Shown here: piece by piece, positions 13,157-22,809 of the stretch
Position numbering within the stretch: position 1 is the first letter of the stretch
Layout of the letters: every line of letters begins with the position of its first letter
Origin: Terfezia claveryi
Taxonomy: Eukaryota; Ascomycota; Pezizomycetes; Pezizales; Pezizaceae
Direction: 5' to 3'
Assembly: GCA_015179025.1 (NCBI GenBank)
Contig: WHUX01000040.1
Span: forward strand, 310,001 to 374,000
Length of the DNA: 64,000 bases
Position numbers and translations under genes: made by a program
The notes under the pieces: generated by a model
What the model was told of the DNA's origin: nothing
The model's database searches: none
What the model saw: the letters and a program-made list of their open reading frames with translations, nothing else

Positions 13157-13396
13157 CGTGAATTCCAGTTCCGTAAATTGGTATTTTTGGCTATAGATGC
13201 TTTCAGGTGCTGAGTCAGCTCCACGGGCCTTGGCGGTTGGTGGGGGATTGATACCTGTGCCAACCAGACTATTGATACCTTTACGACGTTACGAACAACC
13301 CCAGTTACCTCCGAACTTCGACGTGTGTTCCACCCAATACCCCCATATTCACCAAATCCCCTCATATATATCCCGAATCCACTGTCATCCATAGAT
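13157..13396. promoter_or_regulatory. Divergent promoter URN1/PRE9 with TGAGTCA palindrome
   Basis: Only 240 bp separate the two start codons, so both genes must be driven from here. The palindrome GCTGAGTCAGC (13209-13219) contains TGAGTCA, the classical site of bZIP factors of the Gcn4/AP-1 type. I did not find the yeast proteasome element GGTGGCAAA on either strand. One copy of the dispersed word AACCAGACTA is at 13262-13271. The regulatory role is inferred from position only. Confidence 0.4.
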
Positions 13397-14471
13397 ATGT
13401 CTCGACGATATGATTCCCGAGTATGATTCCCTGCATAGTGGGGTTTAGCGGGTAGTTTCATGGGAGCTTGTTTGCTAATAAGTGGAGCCGGAGTGAATAT
13501 AGACAACTATATTCTCTCCCGAAGGACGTCTCTATCAGGTTGAATATGCACTAGAAGCTATTTCCCATGCGGGTACAGCATTGGGGATATTGGCAAAGGA
13601 TGGGATTGTTCTTGCGGCAGAGAGGAAGGTGACGAGTAAGCTGTTGGAGCAGGATAGTAGTGCGGAGAAATTGTATATTCTGAATGAGTGAGTGGCCTTT
13701 CGACATATAGCATGAGGGTCAGTTGAGAATTTGAGAGCTCTCGGGGCTTCTTTGGGGGTACATCATGAGTCAGAGGGTTAATGAAGCCGGGGATTGCTGA
13801 ACAGCAACATGATCTGCGCCGTAGCAGGTATGACTGCCGACGCCAACATCCTCATCAACTATGCCCGGCAGTCCGCCCAAGGCTACCTGGCAACCTACAA
13901 CGAAGACATTCCCTGCGAGATGCTCGTCAAGCGTCTCTGTGACCTTAAGCAAGGGTATACCCAGCACGGAGGTAGCACTTCACCCCCCCCCCGGGGCTCT
14001 GCCTCTATGGATCATACTCACTGCTTCCCCCACAGGTCTTCGCCCTTTCGGTGTCTCCTTTATCTACGCTGGCTACGACTCCCAACGCGAATTCCAACTC
14101 TACCAATCCAACCCCTCAGGAAACTATGGCGGTTGGAAAGCCACCTCCGTCGGAGCCAACAACGCCTCCGCACAATCCCTCCTGAAGCAAGACTACAAAG
14201 AGGACTGTGATCTTACAGAAGCATGCTCAATTGCAGTCAAGATTCTAAGCAAAACGATGGATTCTACGACATTGAGCAGTGAGAAGAGTATGTGCCTATC
14301 ACAACTATGCTGAGTGAAGTGGATCAGTGAGCTAATGACTGTGTAGTTGAATTCGCCACCTTAGGACGAACGCCAGCAGGAAAGATCTACCACCATCTAT
14401 GGACCGCCCCTGAGATCACAGATTTATTAAGAAAGCATGGGCTAGCGAAGGAGAAGACGGAAGAGAAGTAA
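13397..14471 (+). CDS. PRE9: 20S proteasome subunit alpha type 4 (alpha-3 in yeast naming), five exons
   Basis: This is a non-catalytic subunit of the outer alpha ring that gates substrate entry into the 20S core. Exons: 13397-13420, 13503-13687, 13805-13971, 14036-14287, 14347-14471; introns 82, 117, 64 and 59 nt, all GT-AG. The sum is 753 nt, 250 residues, normal for the family. The proteasome alpha signature is intact and begins in the 8-codon first exon: MSRRYDSR joined to [19 protein letters not shown]. Further family sequence: [61 protein letters not shown], and a charged KEKTEEK tail. The first intron has a GCTAATAA branch site. No damage was seen, in contrast to ATG13 and MAK5. Confidence 0.95.
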
Positions 14472-15018
14472 AAGGCACGCTTCGTGAGTTAATGGGAGCT
14501 TAGGTGTCAAATAATCATGATAGATATGTGTTACGGAAACATAAATAAAATGCAATGGTACCCAAGCTCAAGTCATTAGTTCTGATAATGTGATGACCGA
14601 CATTTTACCAGGAAGAGAGACAGAGAAGTTAGCGAGTATCGCTGGGTATTCGCACGGTACAAGCCATTTATGGGCTATGAACATAGTCTGGTTCCACGAC
14701 CACTCGCAAAGGCACGATGGTTGTGTGCTAGCCAAACTATCATGCGCCGAGACTATGAGGATTCTTCAGAATGAGGATGGATCAACCTGCCGAGAACAAT
14801 TGGCAGAACCTTTCACAATGATTACCCTAAGTAGATCGGTAAATCTTTAGGAGAAGTCAATTTTTCTCGTGCTATGATGGCAGTGTTGAGGCTGAATAGG
14901 TAAGGATTGGTATTTAAGGGCCCTGTATCCTCCCGCTTTCCATCCTTCCTTTCATCTCCTTGCTCCATCCCTCTACGAAAGGCTTATACCAACCAGACTA
15001 AATACTTATTCTCCACCT
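14472..15018. other. Intergenic, with promoter-like end
   Basis: No gene is supported. AACCAGACTA occurs here twice, in opposite orientations (complement at 14684-14693, forward at 14991-15000). A TATTTAAG box near 14910 followed by a C/T-rich tract (14930-14985) looks like a fungal promoter for the small broken frame that follows. Confidence 0.4.
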
Positions 15019-15359
15019 AATGTACAAAATATCCCAATTTTGCGGGTGTGAGTACTTATCTCCCGTTCCAACTCAATCTACTCTAATTTGACAGAGTCGA
15101 GCCTCAAATGGCCCCAGATATTTCCCAAATACTATTCACTCGTGTCCCGGAAGATTTACCCCACGACGTTCTACTACTTGAAACCCTGCAGACCAACACA
15201 CTTAACCTACGTTGCTCTATCACGACTCGATAAGCCTGCTTATGGAAGGGCACGAAGAACAAGCAAAAGGCCCTCCCTCCAGCAGTTTGGTAAGCAAAAA
15301 GGATTTGTTGCAGCTCAGATGGCAAAGCTCGAAGCCGTTTCTTAGTGAGTTCTAGACAG
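15019..15359 (+). pseudogene. Possible broken small gene, function unknown
   Basis: An ATG at 15019 reads MYKISQFCG, then a possible intron with branch sequence TCTAATTTGACAG (acceptor near 15092), then VEPQMAPDISQILFT, RVPEDLPHDVLLLETLQ and NTLNLRCSITTR before a stop at about 15229. Another frame continues as ISLLMEGHEEQAKG and LLQLRWQSSKPFLSEF to 15359. The two halves join only with a shift of frame, and the donor I need (GTGTGA) is weak. The promoter-like DNA upstream supports a former or miscalled gene. I do not recognise the protein. Confidence 0.3.
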
Positions 15360-15497
15360 AGAAGTTTAGGCATAGCACTTGAAGCTCATAAATATACTTT
15401 CTAGGAAATCCCACCCCTATCTCAGTGGATCCTACAGATTGACAAGATCCTTCATCAGCTTTGGGACAGATACAGCTCCAGCTTATTTGAGAGGCTT

Positions 15498-15876
15498 GTG
15501 CCAACCAGACTACTCCCTCTGGGACCTGGGACAGAGTACAGCTGTCTCTTGAATCAAGAGGGGGTCTTGCCAACCGAACTACTCCCTTTGGGGCCTGGGA
15601 CAGACTACAACTGTTTCTTGAATCAAGAGGGGGGTCTTGCCAACCAGACTACTCCCTCTGGGACTTGGGATAGAGTACAGCTGTCTCTTGAATCAAGAGG
15701 GGTCTTGCCAACCGGACTACTCCATTTGGGGCCTGGGACAGACTACAGCTGTCTCTTGAATCAAGAGGGGGGTCTTGCCAACCAGACTACTCTCTCTGGG
15801 ACCTGGGACGGACTACAGCTGTCTCGTGAATCAAGAGGAGTATCTTGCCGACCAAACTATACCCTCTCAAGGCCAA
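15498..15876. repeat. Tandem repeat, about 69-bp unit, five full copies plus a partial
   Basis: Units begin at 15500, 15569, 15639, 15707, 15777 and 15847 and are 68-70 bp long. Each starts GCCAACC-GACTA and ends with a run of 4-6 G before TCTT. Odd units share ctccctctgggac, even units share tttggggcctggg, so the higher-order unit is a dimer of about 139 bp. Length differences lie mostly in the G run and shift the reading frame. The 184-codon open frame across it (15498-16049) is therefore unlikely to be a protein. Confidence 0.9.
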
Positions 15877-18455
15877 AGCATCTCAGATGCTTTCCTGTAC
15901 TTTCACTTTCTGGGTGCTCTGACTGGAGAACTAAACGGAGAGGATTTTACGTTCTTGAGGGGAAACTCGACATGAACCAGCGCCAGTCCGCTGATAATGA
16001 CCTTTACATAGTGAGTAACGAGTTCCAGTGGTACAAGTCTAAAAAATAATACTAACATAGAGTATAGCTGTCAGTGCTTCCATCTGCAAGATCAGTTAAG
16101 AATGGGAAGAAACCCTACGACTGCGAAACAGACTATAGGGAGGCCAGAATAGTACAAGTGAATACTCCCTTCCCAAGAAAACAGTACTGATGCTGATACC
16201 TTTTCCAAGAGGCCCATGTACCGCTAAATAGACCGAGAGCCTCCAAATTATCGTTCTAGATGTAAAATAAGGACATATGGCAATACCGTCTCCACGCGCA
16301 TTTCAGACACTTCGCCAAAACATACTATGCCCTGGGGATCATGTTTGGTTCGGCATATTCAAGTTACATTTCTACTGCCCAATCATAATGCCCGTTCGAA
16401 CTGGAAGGAATAGAGCAATCGAGCTGAGACATGGAGGACAGGAGGCACCCATTTGAGGGTAATATACCTGTAAATCCGCTCAGTCAACTATAAAACCTTA
16501 CTCTATTTTTTATGAAGGAGCTCTAGTTAGAACTCAGGAAAGTCTTGTTGTTTCAATATAAAGGAGAATTGTGATTGGTTTAGTTGAATTTCCCGTACAT
16601 TGTCCGCGCGTAGGGGTAAAAGTTATATGATCGTTCTATTTGTGTGCCAAAGCCAGTATAGAAAGTGTTGCAATATCGATTGGTTGGATACGGGTCCAAT
16701 TGAGATTCTGGGAAAACAGTCCACAGATCATTAAGGTGTGCTGGAGGAAGATGTGACATATATCGATCGTTGATAAATGATATACCGATGACCTACCTCT
16801 ACAATTGGCCCGAGATGGAGAAGATTAATTACATAGGACAGAGATTAGATAAGATTAAATCACATGCATTGAGTTCCTCAAGATTTGCCAAACGATGCAG
16901 AAATCGTGAGATCAATTCGCAGTTCGTCTCGATCTATTCGCAATTAATATTGCAAATGGCCTTCTAACCCCTCATCTTCCTCGCTGCTCTCAACTCAGGT
17001 CTCCTCTTTCGTTCGACAGGCTGCATTTTAATTACAACTCACCTGAAGCACGCAGTACAGTTTTCGGTATCATCAGAATTTCTTCTTTGAATCTTAGGAC
17101 CCTGATCTGGACCCTGATCTGCACCCTGCATTGCCATCCACGTCAAATGGCTGAAAGAAACAAATATGTGCGGTAAATACGGCAAAACCTGTCACTGCAC
17201 CCGAGTTCCCCACAGTCTGATACCTATTCTTTGCCTGTCACGGGGATGCTTTAATTCACTGTTGATGCGTTCGTCAATCACAAGTTCGTGTCTAAACATA
17301 AGATCTTGTGCCGTCAAAAAAGATGAACTGCTGTTCTTTTGTATGCACCCCCACAAGATAGGCAGGGAAACATAACTGACGAATTCGGATGCGCATGACG
17401 AAGTGACACATTTCGTCATTCAAAGCTCCTTTGGATCATCAGCATACGCCAGGTCAAACCCAACTGATAAAATGTGCATAAACCTCAAGAACCCTACACC
17501 CCTCGTCCTGTGGAATTGCAAATCTAGGTACCGGTATATGATATCAGCTTCAGGTTGTTTTTTTCGCCAGCAAACACTTTACTGGTAGCAGGGATACGAG
17601 ATGTGGGGAAATGCTGGACTCCACAATTCAACGACACTTGTTCTGTCCCAAGTCACCCGTGAATCCATTTTGATTCTATTGCGTTTTTCCAGATCATGAG
17701 TACCCATAGTCTGGTTGAAACCAACCTATCCGTTGCATTGAATGTGCATGCCAACACACTTTAACCTGAGGTTTTTACGGAAAAAGGCAAACGTGTGAAC
17801 CAAAGTTTTGTGACAGCCCAGGCCCGTGGATTGTTCGATACATTAACAATATCCCCGGGACCGGGGTCCTATGGAGTTTCATCGGATCAGAGTAATTGCG
17901 TGGGGCTTAGGCATACCCATGCGCGTGCAAAACGCGGTGAGACACGTCTAACTTTTTGGAAGGTTTTATGTTTGAAGATACAGATACGGATATTTGGGTT
18001 TGGCGATTTCTGTTTTTCTGACTGCATGCGCCCTTGCCAGCCTCCGGGGGATACCTACCTACAATAATATACCCCCCCTGAAAATTAAACTGGGCACTGA
18101 CGCTGCCATACAGATACGGGTGATAATGGCGGAGGGTACCATGGCCCAGAGGTGCATTAGGTGCATTCAGCTGGGGACCAAAACATATATAGACCTCCTC
18201 CCCACGCGTTTTGAGCACGATGTTTCTATCAACCAGCCCTCTAAAACTTGTCTGACTCTACATACCAGTGCCCCTCACTACCTACAAGGAGATACAATTC
18301 AAACAATCACCGATTTGCTTGTTGACTTTGAGCTCGCCTGTCGACTTTCTCAGTATAAGTTTTTATAATATCATCTCCACGGCTGCACAGTTTCTCCCCG
18401 TCAACTCATCTACTCAGACCCGTCATCCAGGCATTCGAAAACCCCGGCCGTCACA
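15877..18455. other. Gene-free AT-rich stretch
   Basis: No supported gene. Open frames are short and unconvincing and the DNA looks like decayed repeat. TAGTCTGGTT occurs at 17707-17716. Just before 18455 there is a TATA-like element (AGTATAAGTTTTTATAA near 18352-18368) followed by a C-rich leader, which suits a promoter for the small frame at 18456. Confidence 0.4.
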
Positions 18456-18566
18456 ATGCTTCTCGCCTTCCTCCCCCTCGCCATCTGCATCCACTTCATC
18501 GCTGGCGCCATCCGCTGGGCAGAGAAGTTTAAGACAGTGCTCGTCATTCGAGCTATCCACGAATAG
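18456..18566 (+). CDS. Possible 36-residue membrane microprotein
   Basis: The frame begins MLLAFLPLAICIHFIAGAIR and ends AIHE. The first 18 residues form one hydrophobic segment followed by basic/charged residues, as expected for a small single-pass membrane peptide. Codons are strongly C-ending, unlike the AT-rich surroundings and like the real genes of the window. A TATA-like element lies about 100 bases upstream and the leader is C-rich. I know no family for it; it may also be the first exon of a longer gene that I could not follow. Confidence 0.35.
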   Translation: MLLAFLPLAICIHFIAGAIRWAEKFKTVLVIRAIHE

Positions 18567-19365
18567 ACAATACTCATTCTCAGCTTCTCAGTTCGGAATT
18601 GGAATTCGGGTTTGAGATATAGTGGCCTGATTGGTTCGGGGAATATCCCTGGGACCGCGGCAACATGCGATGCGATGGCGAGTTGCAAATGCGATCGAAT
18701 AATACTGGGCCCTATATCCAATCCCGAACTGTGTCAGCTAGACTGTGTCAGGTTAGATGGGTGGATGGTTTACCGGATGTCATCTGGGAGTGAGATTCCG
18801 AAAACGGGAGTATCATGGAATTGGGGTTTTTTGATATTTTGGAGTCTTTTGTTCCTAGGCGTTCGGATTGATTTTTGGTGCATTCTTATATTCTTTTAAT
18901 TTTCTTTTTATACTATATACTATATACTTAGGGAGGTACAATTCTTTCTGCCGTTTCTCACTTCACCTCTTGCATTACGGTAAGCCTCAAGCTCCTAACC
19001 ATACCATTAATATATACCCCATAACTCTTGGTAAGATTCTCTCCAATATCTTATTATCTATCTTTGTCTCTTATACATTTGCCCTGCTACTATTTGAAGC
19101 GAGCTTGAAACTTTTTTCGTTTGGGTTTATTATCTATTTTCCGAGACTTCATTTTCTTTCTGCCTTGTCATCCTGATTCTGCGTTTTCAAGGTGTTATGG
19201 CGTTACTTTCCGGGTTATCCGCTCCTGGCGGAGGGAATAGGGTATTGAGGGTGTTGCTATTTGGAGGCATTTTGTGCGGATTTATAGATAAATAGGAAAG
19301 TAGATAAATATATCTGAAATTTTGGTATAATACAGACAACATGGAATCCAACCCCCAACTACACA
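18567..19365. other. Intergenic, no gene seen
   Basis: AT- and T-rich sequence with several overlapping short frames encoding hydrophobic nonsense. The right end is the 3' flank of MAK5. Confidence 0.4.
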
Positions 19366-21970
19366 CTACCGCATCATCTCCTCCAACACCTCCCTCCGCT
19401 CCGCTCCCAGAATCCCCCCATGCCCTCTCCCTCTCAACAGATGATCTGCCAAATTCACCCCTCCCACTCCACTCGTCAAATACCTCATCGAAAACCCCAG
19501 ATTGACCTTCTTCCCCAACTCCGCTTTCAACTCCCACTTCCACTTTTCAATCTCTTCTTTACTCGTCCCCGCCCCACTCCCCCTTCCACCCTCATCCCCC
19601 TCCTCCGCCCCATCATCCCATTCCTCTCCCCTTCCCCCTTCGACCTCCCCTTATTCTTACTCCTATCACCCTTCTTATCCCGCCCCGATATCTTCGCAAT
19701 TTCCGAGTCGGAAATATCAATGCCTAAATCCTCCGCCGCACTCCTTAGCCAATCCTCGTCTTTTGAAAGTTTTTGCTTGACGATATGTGCGTCTGAGATT
19801 TTCTTTGCTAGGTCTACGCGTTTGCGGATCTTGGGGATGATATTCCTGTCGACATCTATACTTGTTAATTGCCCTCCCTTGCCTGCAGTATTGGTATCTA
19901 CGTGGATTTTCCCCACGAGGCGAGCCATAGCTGCAGCCTCCCCCGGCGCGCAGAGGATAATACTACTGCCGAAGGTAGCTGGGTTTGAAGTCGCCGATGC
20001 GCGCCCCGTGCGGCCCGAGCGATGGACGTACATATCCGCTGTCCTAGGGAGATGATAATGGATCACCAAGCTCACACTCGGGATATCTAGTCCCCTCGCT
20101 GCCACATCCGTCGCAACAAGGATAGGTGTTTGATAATTCTTATCGTTCAGCTTTGGGTGCAGTAGGCCCGAGAATCTCTCTATCGATCTCAGACGGGACT
20201 TCTGTGGGAGCTGTGAGTGCAGCGGGAAAACCCTATTCCCGCCTTCCTCCCCTTCGGAGGAAGAGGTGGATAAGAGGTGGTTCAACATAGGCACCAGCCT
20301 CTTCACGCTGGTGATGGAGTTGGTGAAAATTAATGTCCGGCTAGGGTATCGCAAGAGGAGATAGTATAGGTATAAATCTTTCTCCATATTCCCGCACTCA
20401 ACAATTCCTTCTTTGACTTTTTGAGCGACGGCGTGCAGGGGATCAACGTCGACCCATTCGGGTTTTTGCTTGAATTTGAGTTTTTTGAAGAGGTATTCCA
20501 TAGATTCGGACGAGGAGAGGAGGTCCCCCCCATTGCCGGAAGAGGACCATGAATTTTTGGAGGATTTTCCTGAGAGTTTCTGTTGGAGGGATTTGTGGAA
20601 AGTGGCGGAGAAGACGAGGGTTTGTCTTTCCTGTTTCTTCTTCTTGCTATTATTGATAGAGGAGGTAAAATTGGATTTCTCTTGTCGGGGCTTTTCACGT
20701 TTCCGATTCGCTTTCTTCTCGACCTCCCCCCACCGAAGACCTTTTCTTTTGCGTCTTCCTCGTCTGATTCTTCGTCAGAAGAGTCGCCGGATTCAGCGTC
20801 CATGAGGGAGAGGATTTGGGTGACTTCTTTGAAGTGGCCTTCTTCGAGGACGCGGTCTGCTTCGTCTAGGACTAGCATTTTGACATTGCGGAGTTTCTCG
20901 ACCCAGCCTTGTCCTTCTGATACGATTTCCCAAAGTCGGCCAGGCGTGGCTACGATGACGTCTACTCCATTATCCAGGAGACGTTGCTGTTTCTGAACAG
21001 AAAGACCACCTGTGATAGTCACGAGCTTGAGGTCGGTATAGTAACATAACTCTGTGAGATGTTTTGCGATTTGGTGAGCGAGCTCGCGGGTAGGTGCGAT
21101 GATTAATGCAGTAAGTTTTCGATCTTTTGAAAGTATTGCTTTCCCTGTTGTTGGGTTGGAATCGGTAGTGGTAGGTAATGACGAGAGGTATGTTTCGAGA
21201 ATAGGGATTCCGAAGGCGAGAGTTTTGCCGGAGCCGGTGGAGGCTTTGCCGATGAGAGAGGAGCCGGAGAGGATTAGTGGGATGGCGGAGGATTGGATGG
21301 GGGTGGGGTGTGTGAATTTTAGGCGGGCGAGGGCGCAGAGGGTGGAGGTGGATAGGTGCATGGGGGACCAGGCGGGGAGGGCGATGTCTTCTTCGGTGGT
21401 TTCTGAGTTGAGAAAGGAGAAGGAAAAGGTGGAGAGCTCGTGATCGGCTACAGAGGGGTTTGGTGTGAGTTTGGTTTTTTTGAAAGCGGATTTAGGGCGG
21501 GTAAGTGCTGGAGAGAGGGTTTTGGCCTCTGTAGATTCGGGCTCAGCGGTGGTAATGATGTCGTCGATACCTCCCCACTCCTCCGGGTCTTCCTCCTCGT
21601 CGTACGCGTTATCTATTGCTTCATCCCCATCTTGCTCTGGAGATTCATCATCTCCGGCCCCGATCTAATCCAGTCAGCTCTGGGCTCCAAATTGAAGGAG
21701 AAATCCCCCACTCGCCTTGACAAACTTGATAGCACCATCCTCTCGGACTACCTCAACATCGTCCACCTCTTCCAGTCCAAAGAATCCCTCCACATCATCC
21801 AGCCTATCTGGCATGGACACCTCCTTCCACGCCAAGTCATCCAGCCGGACATTCTTCCCGAACTTTGGTTTCGGCTTTACGACATTTGCCTTCTTTACCC
21901 TCTTGGGTCGACTGTTTCCAGCGGGTTTGTCTGAGGCTGAATGAGAACGTTTTTTTGAAGGGGGAGCCAT
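19366..21970 (-). CDS. MAK5: DEAD-box ATP-dependent RNA helicase of Mak5 type, two apparent 1-nt frameshifts
   Basis: Mak5 is a nucleolar RNA helicase needed for 60S ribosomal subunit assembly. The start [14 protein letters not shown] at 21970 opens a basic head, then [14 protein letters not shown], a Mak5-type motif. Intron 21715-21665 (51 nt) appears to be GC-AG with a GCTGAC branch site. Helicase motifs in order: [13 protein letters not shown] (Q), STGSGKT (I), PTRELAHQI (Ia), TPGR (Ib), VLDEADR (II), FSAT (III), LIFTNSI (IV), TDVAARGLD (V), HRSGRTGRA (VI). The frame breaks twice: at the six-C run 20726-20731 (plus strand), between an acidic insert and the segment with [18 protein letters not shown], and again between about 19627 and 19652, before [20 protein letters not shown] and the end at 19366. 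Each break is cured by one additional G on the coding strand. About 850 residues would result. Since MAK5 is essential in yeast, base-calling error is the simpler reading, but real damage cannot be excluded here. Confidence 0.85.
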
Positions 21971-22809
21971 GTCGTTAATGATGACCACAAACTCGAGCCT
22001 TTCAGGAAAATTGCAACTGCAACGCCAAGATTTCAGATTGAGGCTCTGTGGAGAATGTAACGTTCCAACACAGTTATTCTTAATCATAAATCGTGCCTAT
22101 CAATCGCCAATCCCAACTGCGCAGAATACCCTTCGTCCGTTACCATGTACATCTACCTATCCTGTTTCTCATTGCATTGATTTCTACCAGCGGAAGCGAG
22201 AGTATTTCCTACGTACACACGGAAAGGTTCCAGATTGCTTCGGGGATGGGCGGCTGAGGCTCTGCGGAGGAATGCATGCTCATGCACTGTGAGCGAATGG
22301 GGCCACCTGGTGACCAAGAGACATACTTATATCTTGAGATGCCCAAATGTAAAAAGGCAAATACCTACATGATTCTGCAAATTTTGCTATAAAATCGAAC
22401 CCAGATTTTCCGAAGATATCGTAGATGCATACGCGTAAATCGATCAGCCCCACTTCACGTGAGCCGCCACACAGAGTGCTTCCTGGGCGGCCACGGTTCA
22501 CTGGCCCCACCACTGATTGGCTGGTCAATTTTCGAGATATTCTGCGATAGTGAGGTTATAAGGGCTCCAGGACGTACCATACAAAATCATTAAGACTCAT
22601 AGGCAAGAAAAAGCTTCCATCTCTGTTACCTTGATGCCAGCATAGCTGGAGATACTGAACATTCTCTCACGCGCCTGCAGCGACTTGCTGAGGGACTTTA
22701 CACCGCTTTTCGGCTCACCAAAAGCTCCTCAATTCTTCCACCCCTCTCTTCTCACCAATTCTGGTGACTGGAGTGGAGCGGAAGAGTGGCGCTTTGTCCA
22801 CCCCTTCGT
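21971..22809. promoter_or_regulatory. Divergent intergenic region between MAK5 and the IBtk-like gene
   Basis: The two genes start on opposite strands 840 bp apart, so promoters for both lie here. No TATA box or known site stands out to me, and no additional gene is supported. Confidence 0.4.

Noticed and set aside
15498..16049. 184-codon frame over the 69-bp tandem repeat
   Set aside because: The units change length by one or two bases, so the reading frame changes from unit to unit; it is open only because the repeat lacks stops.
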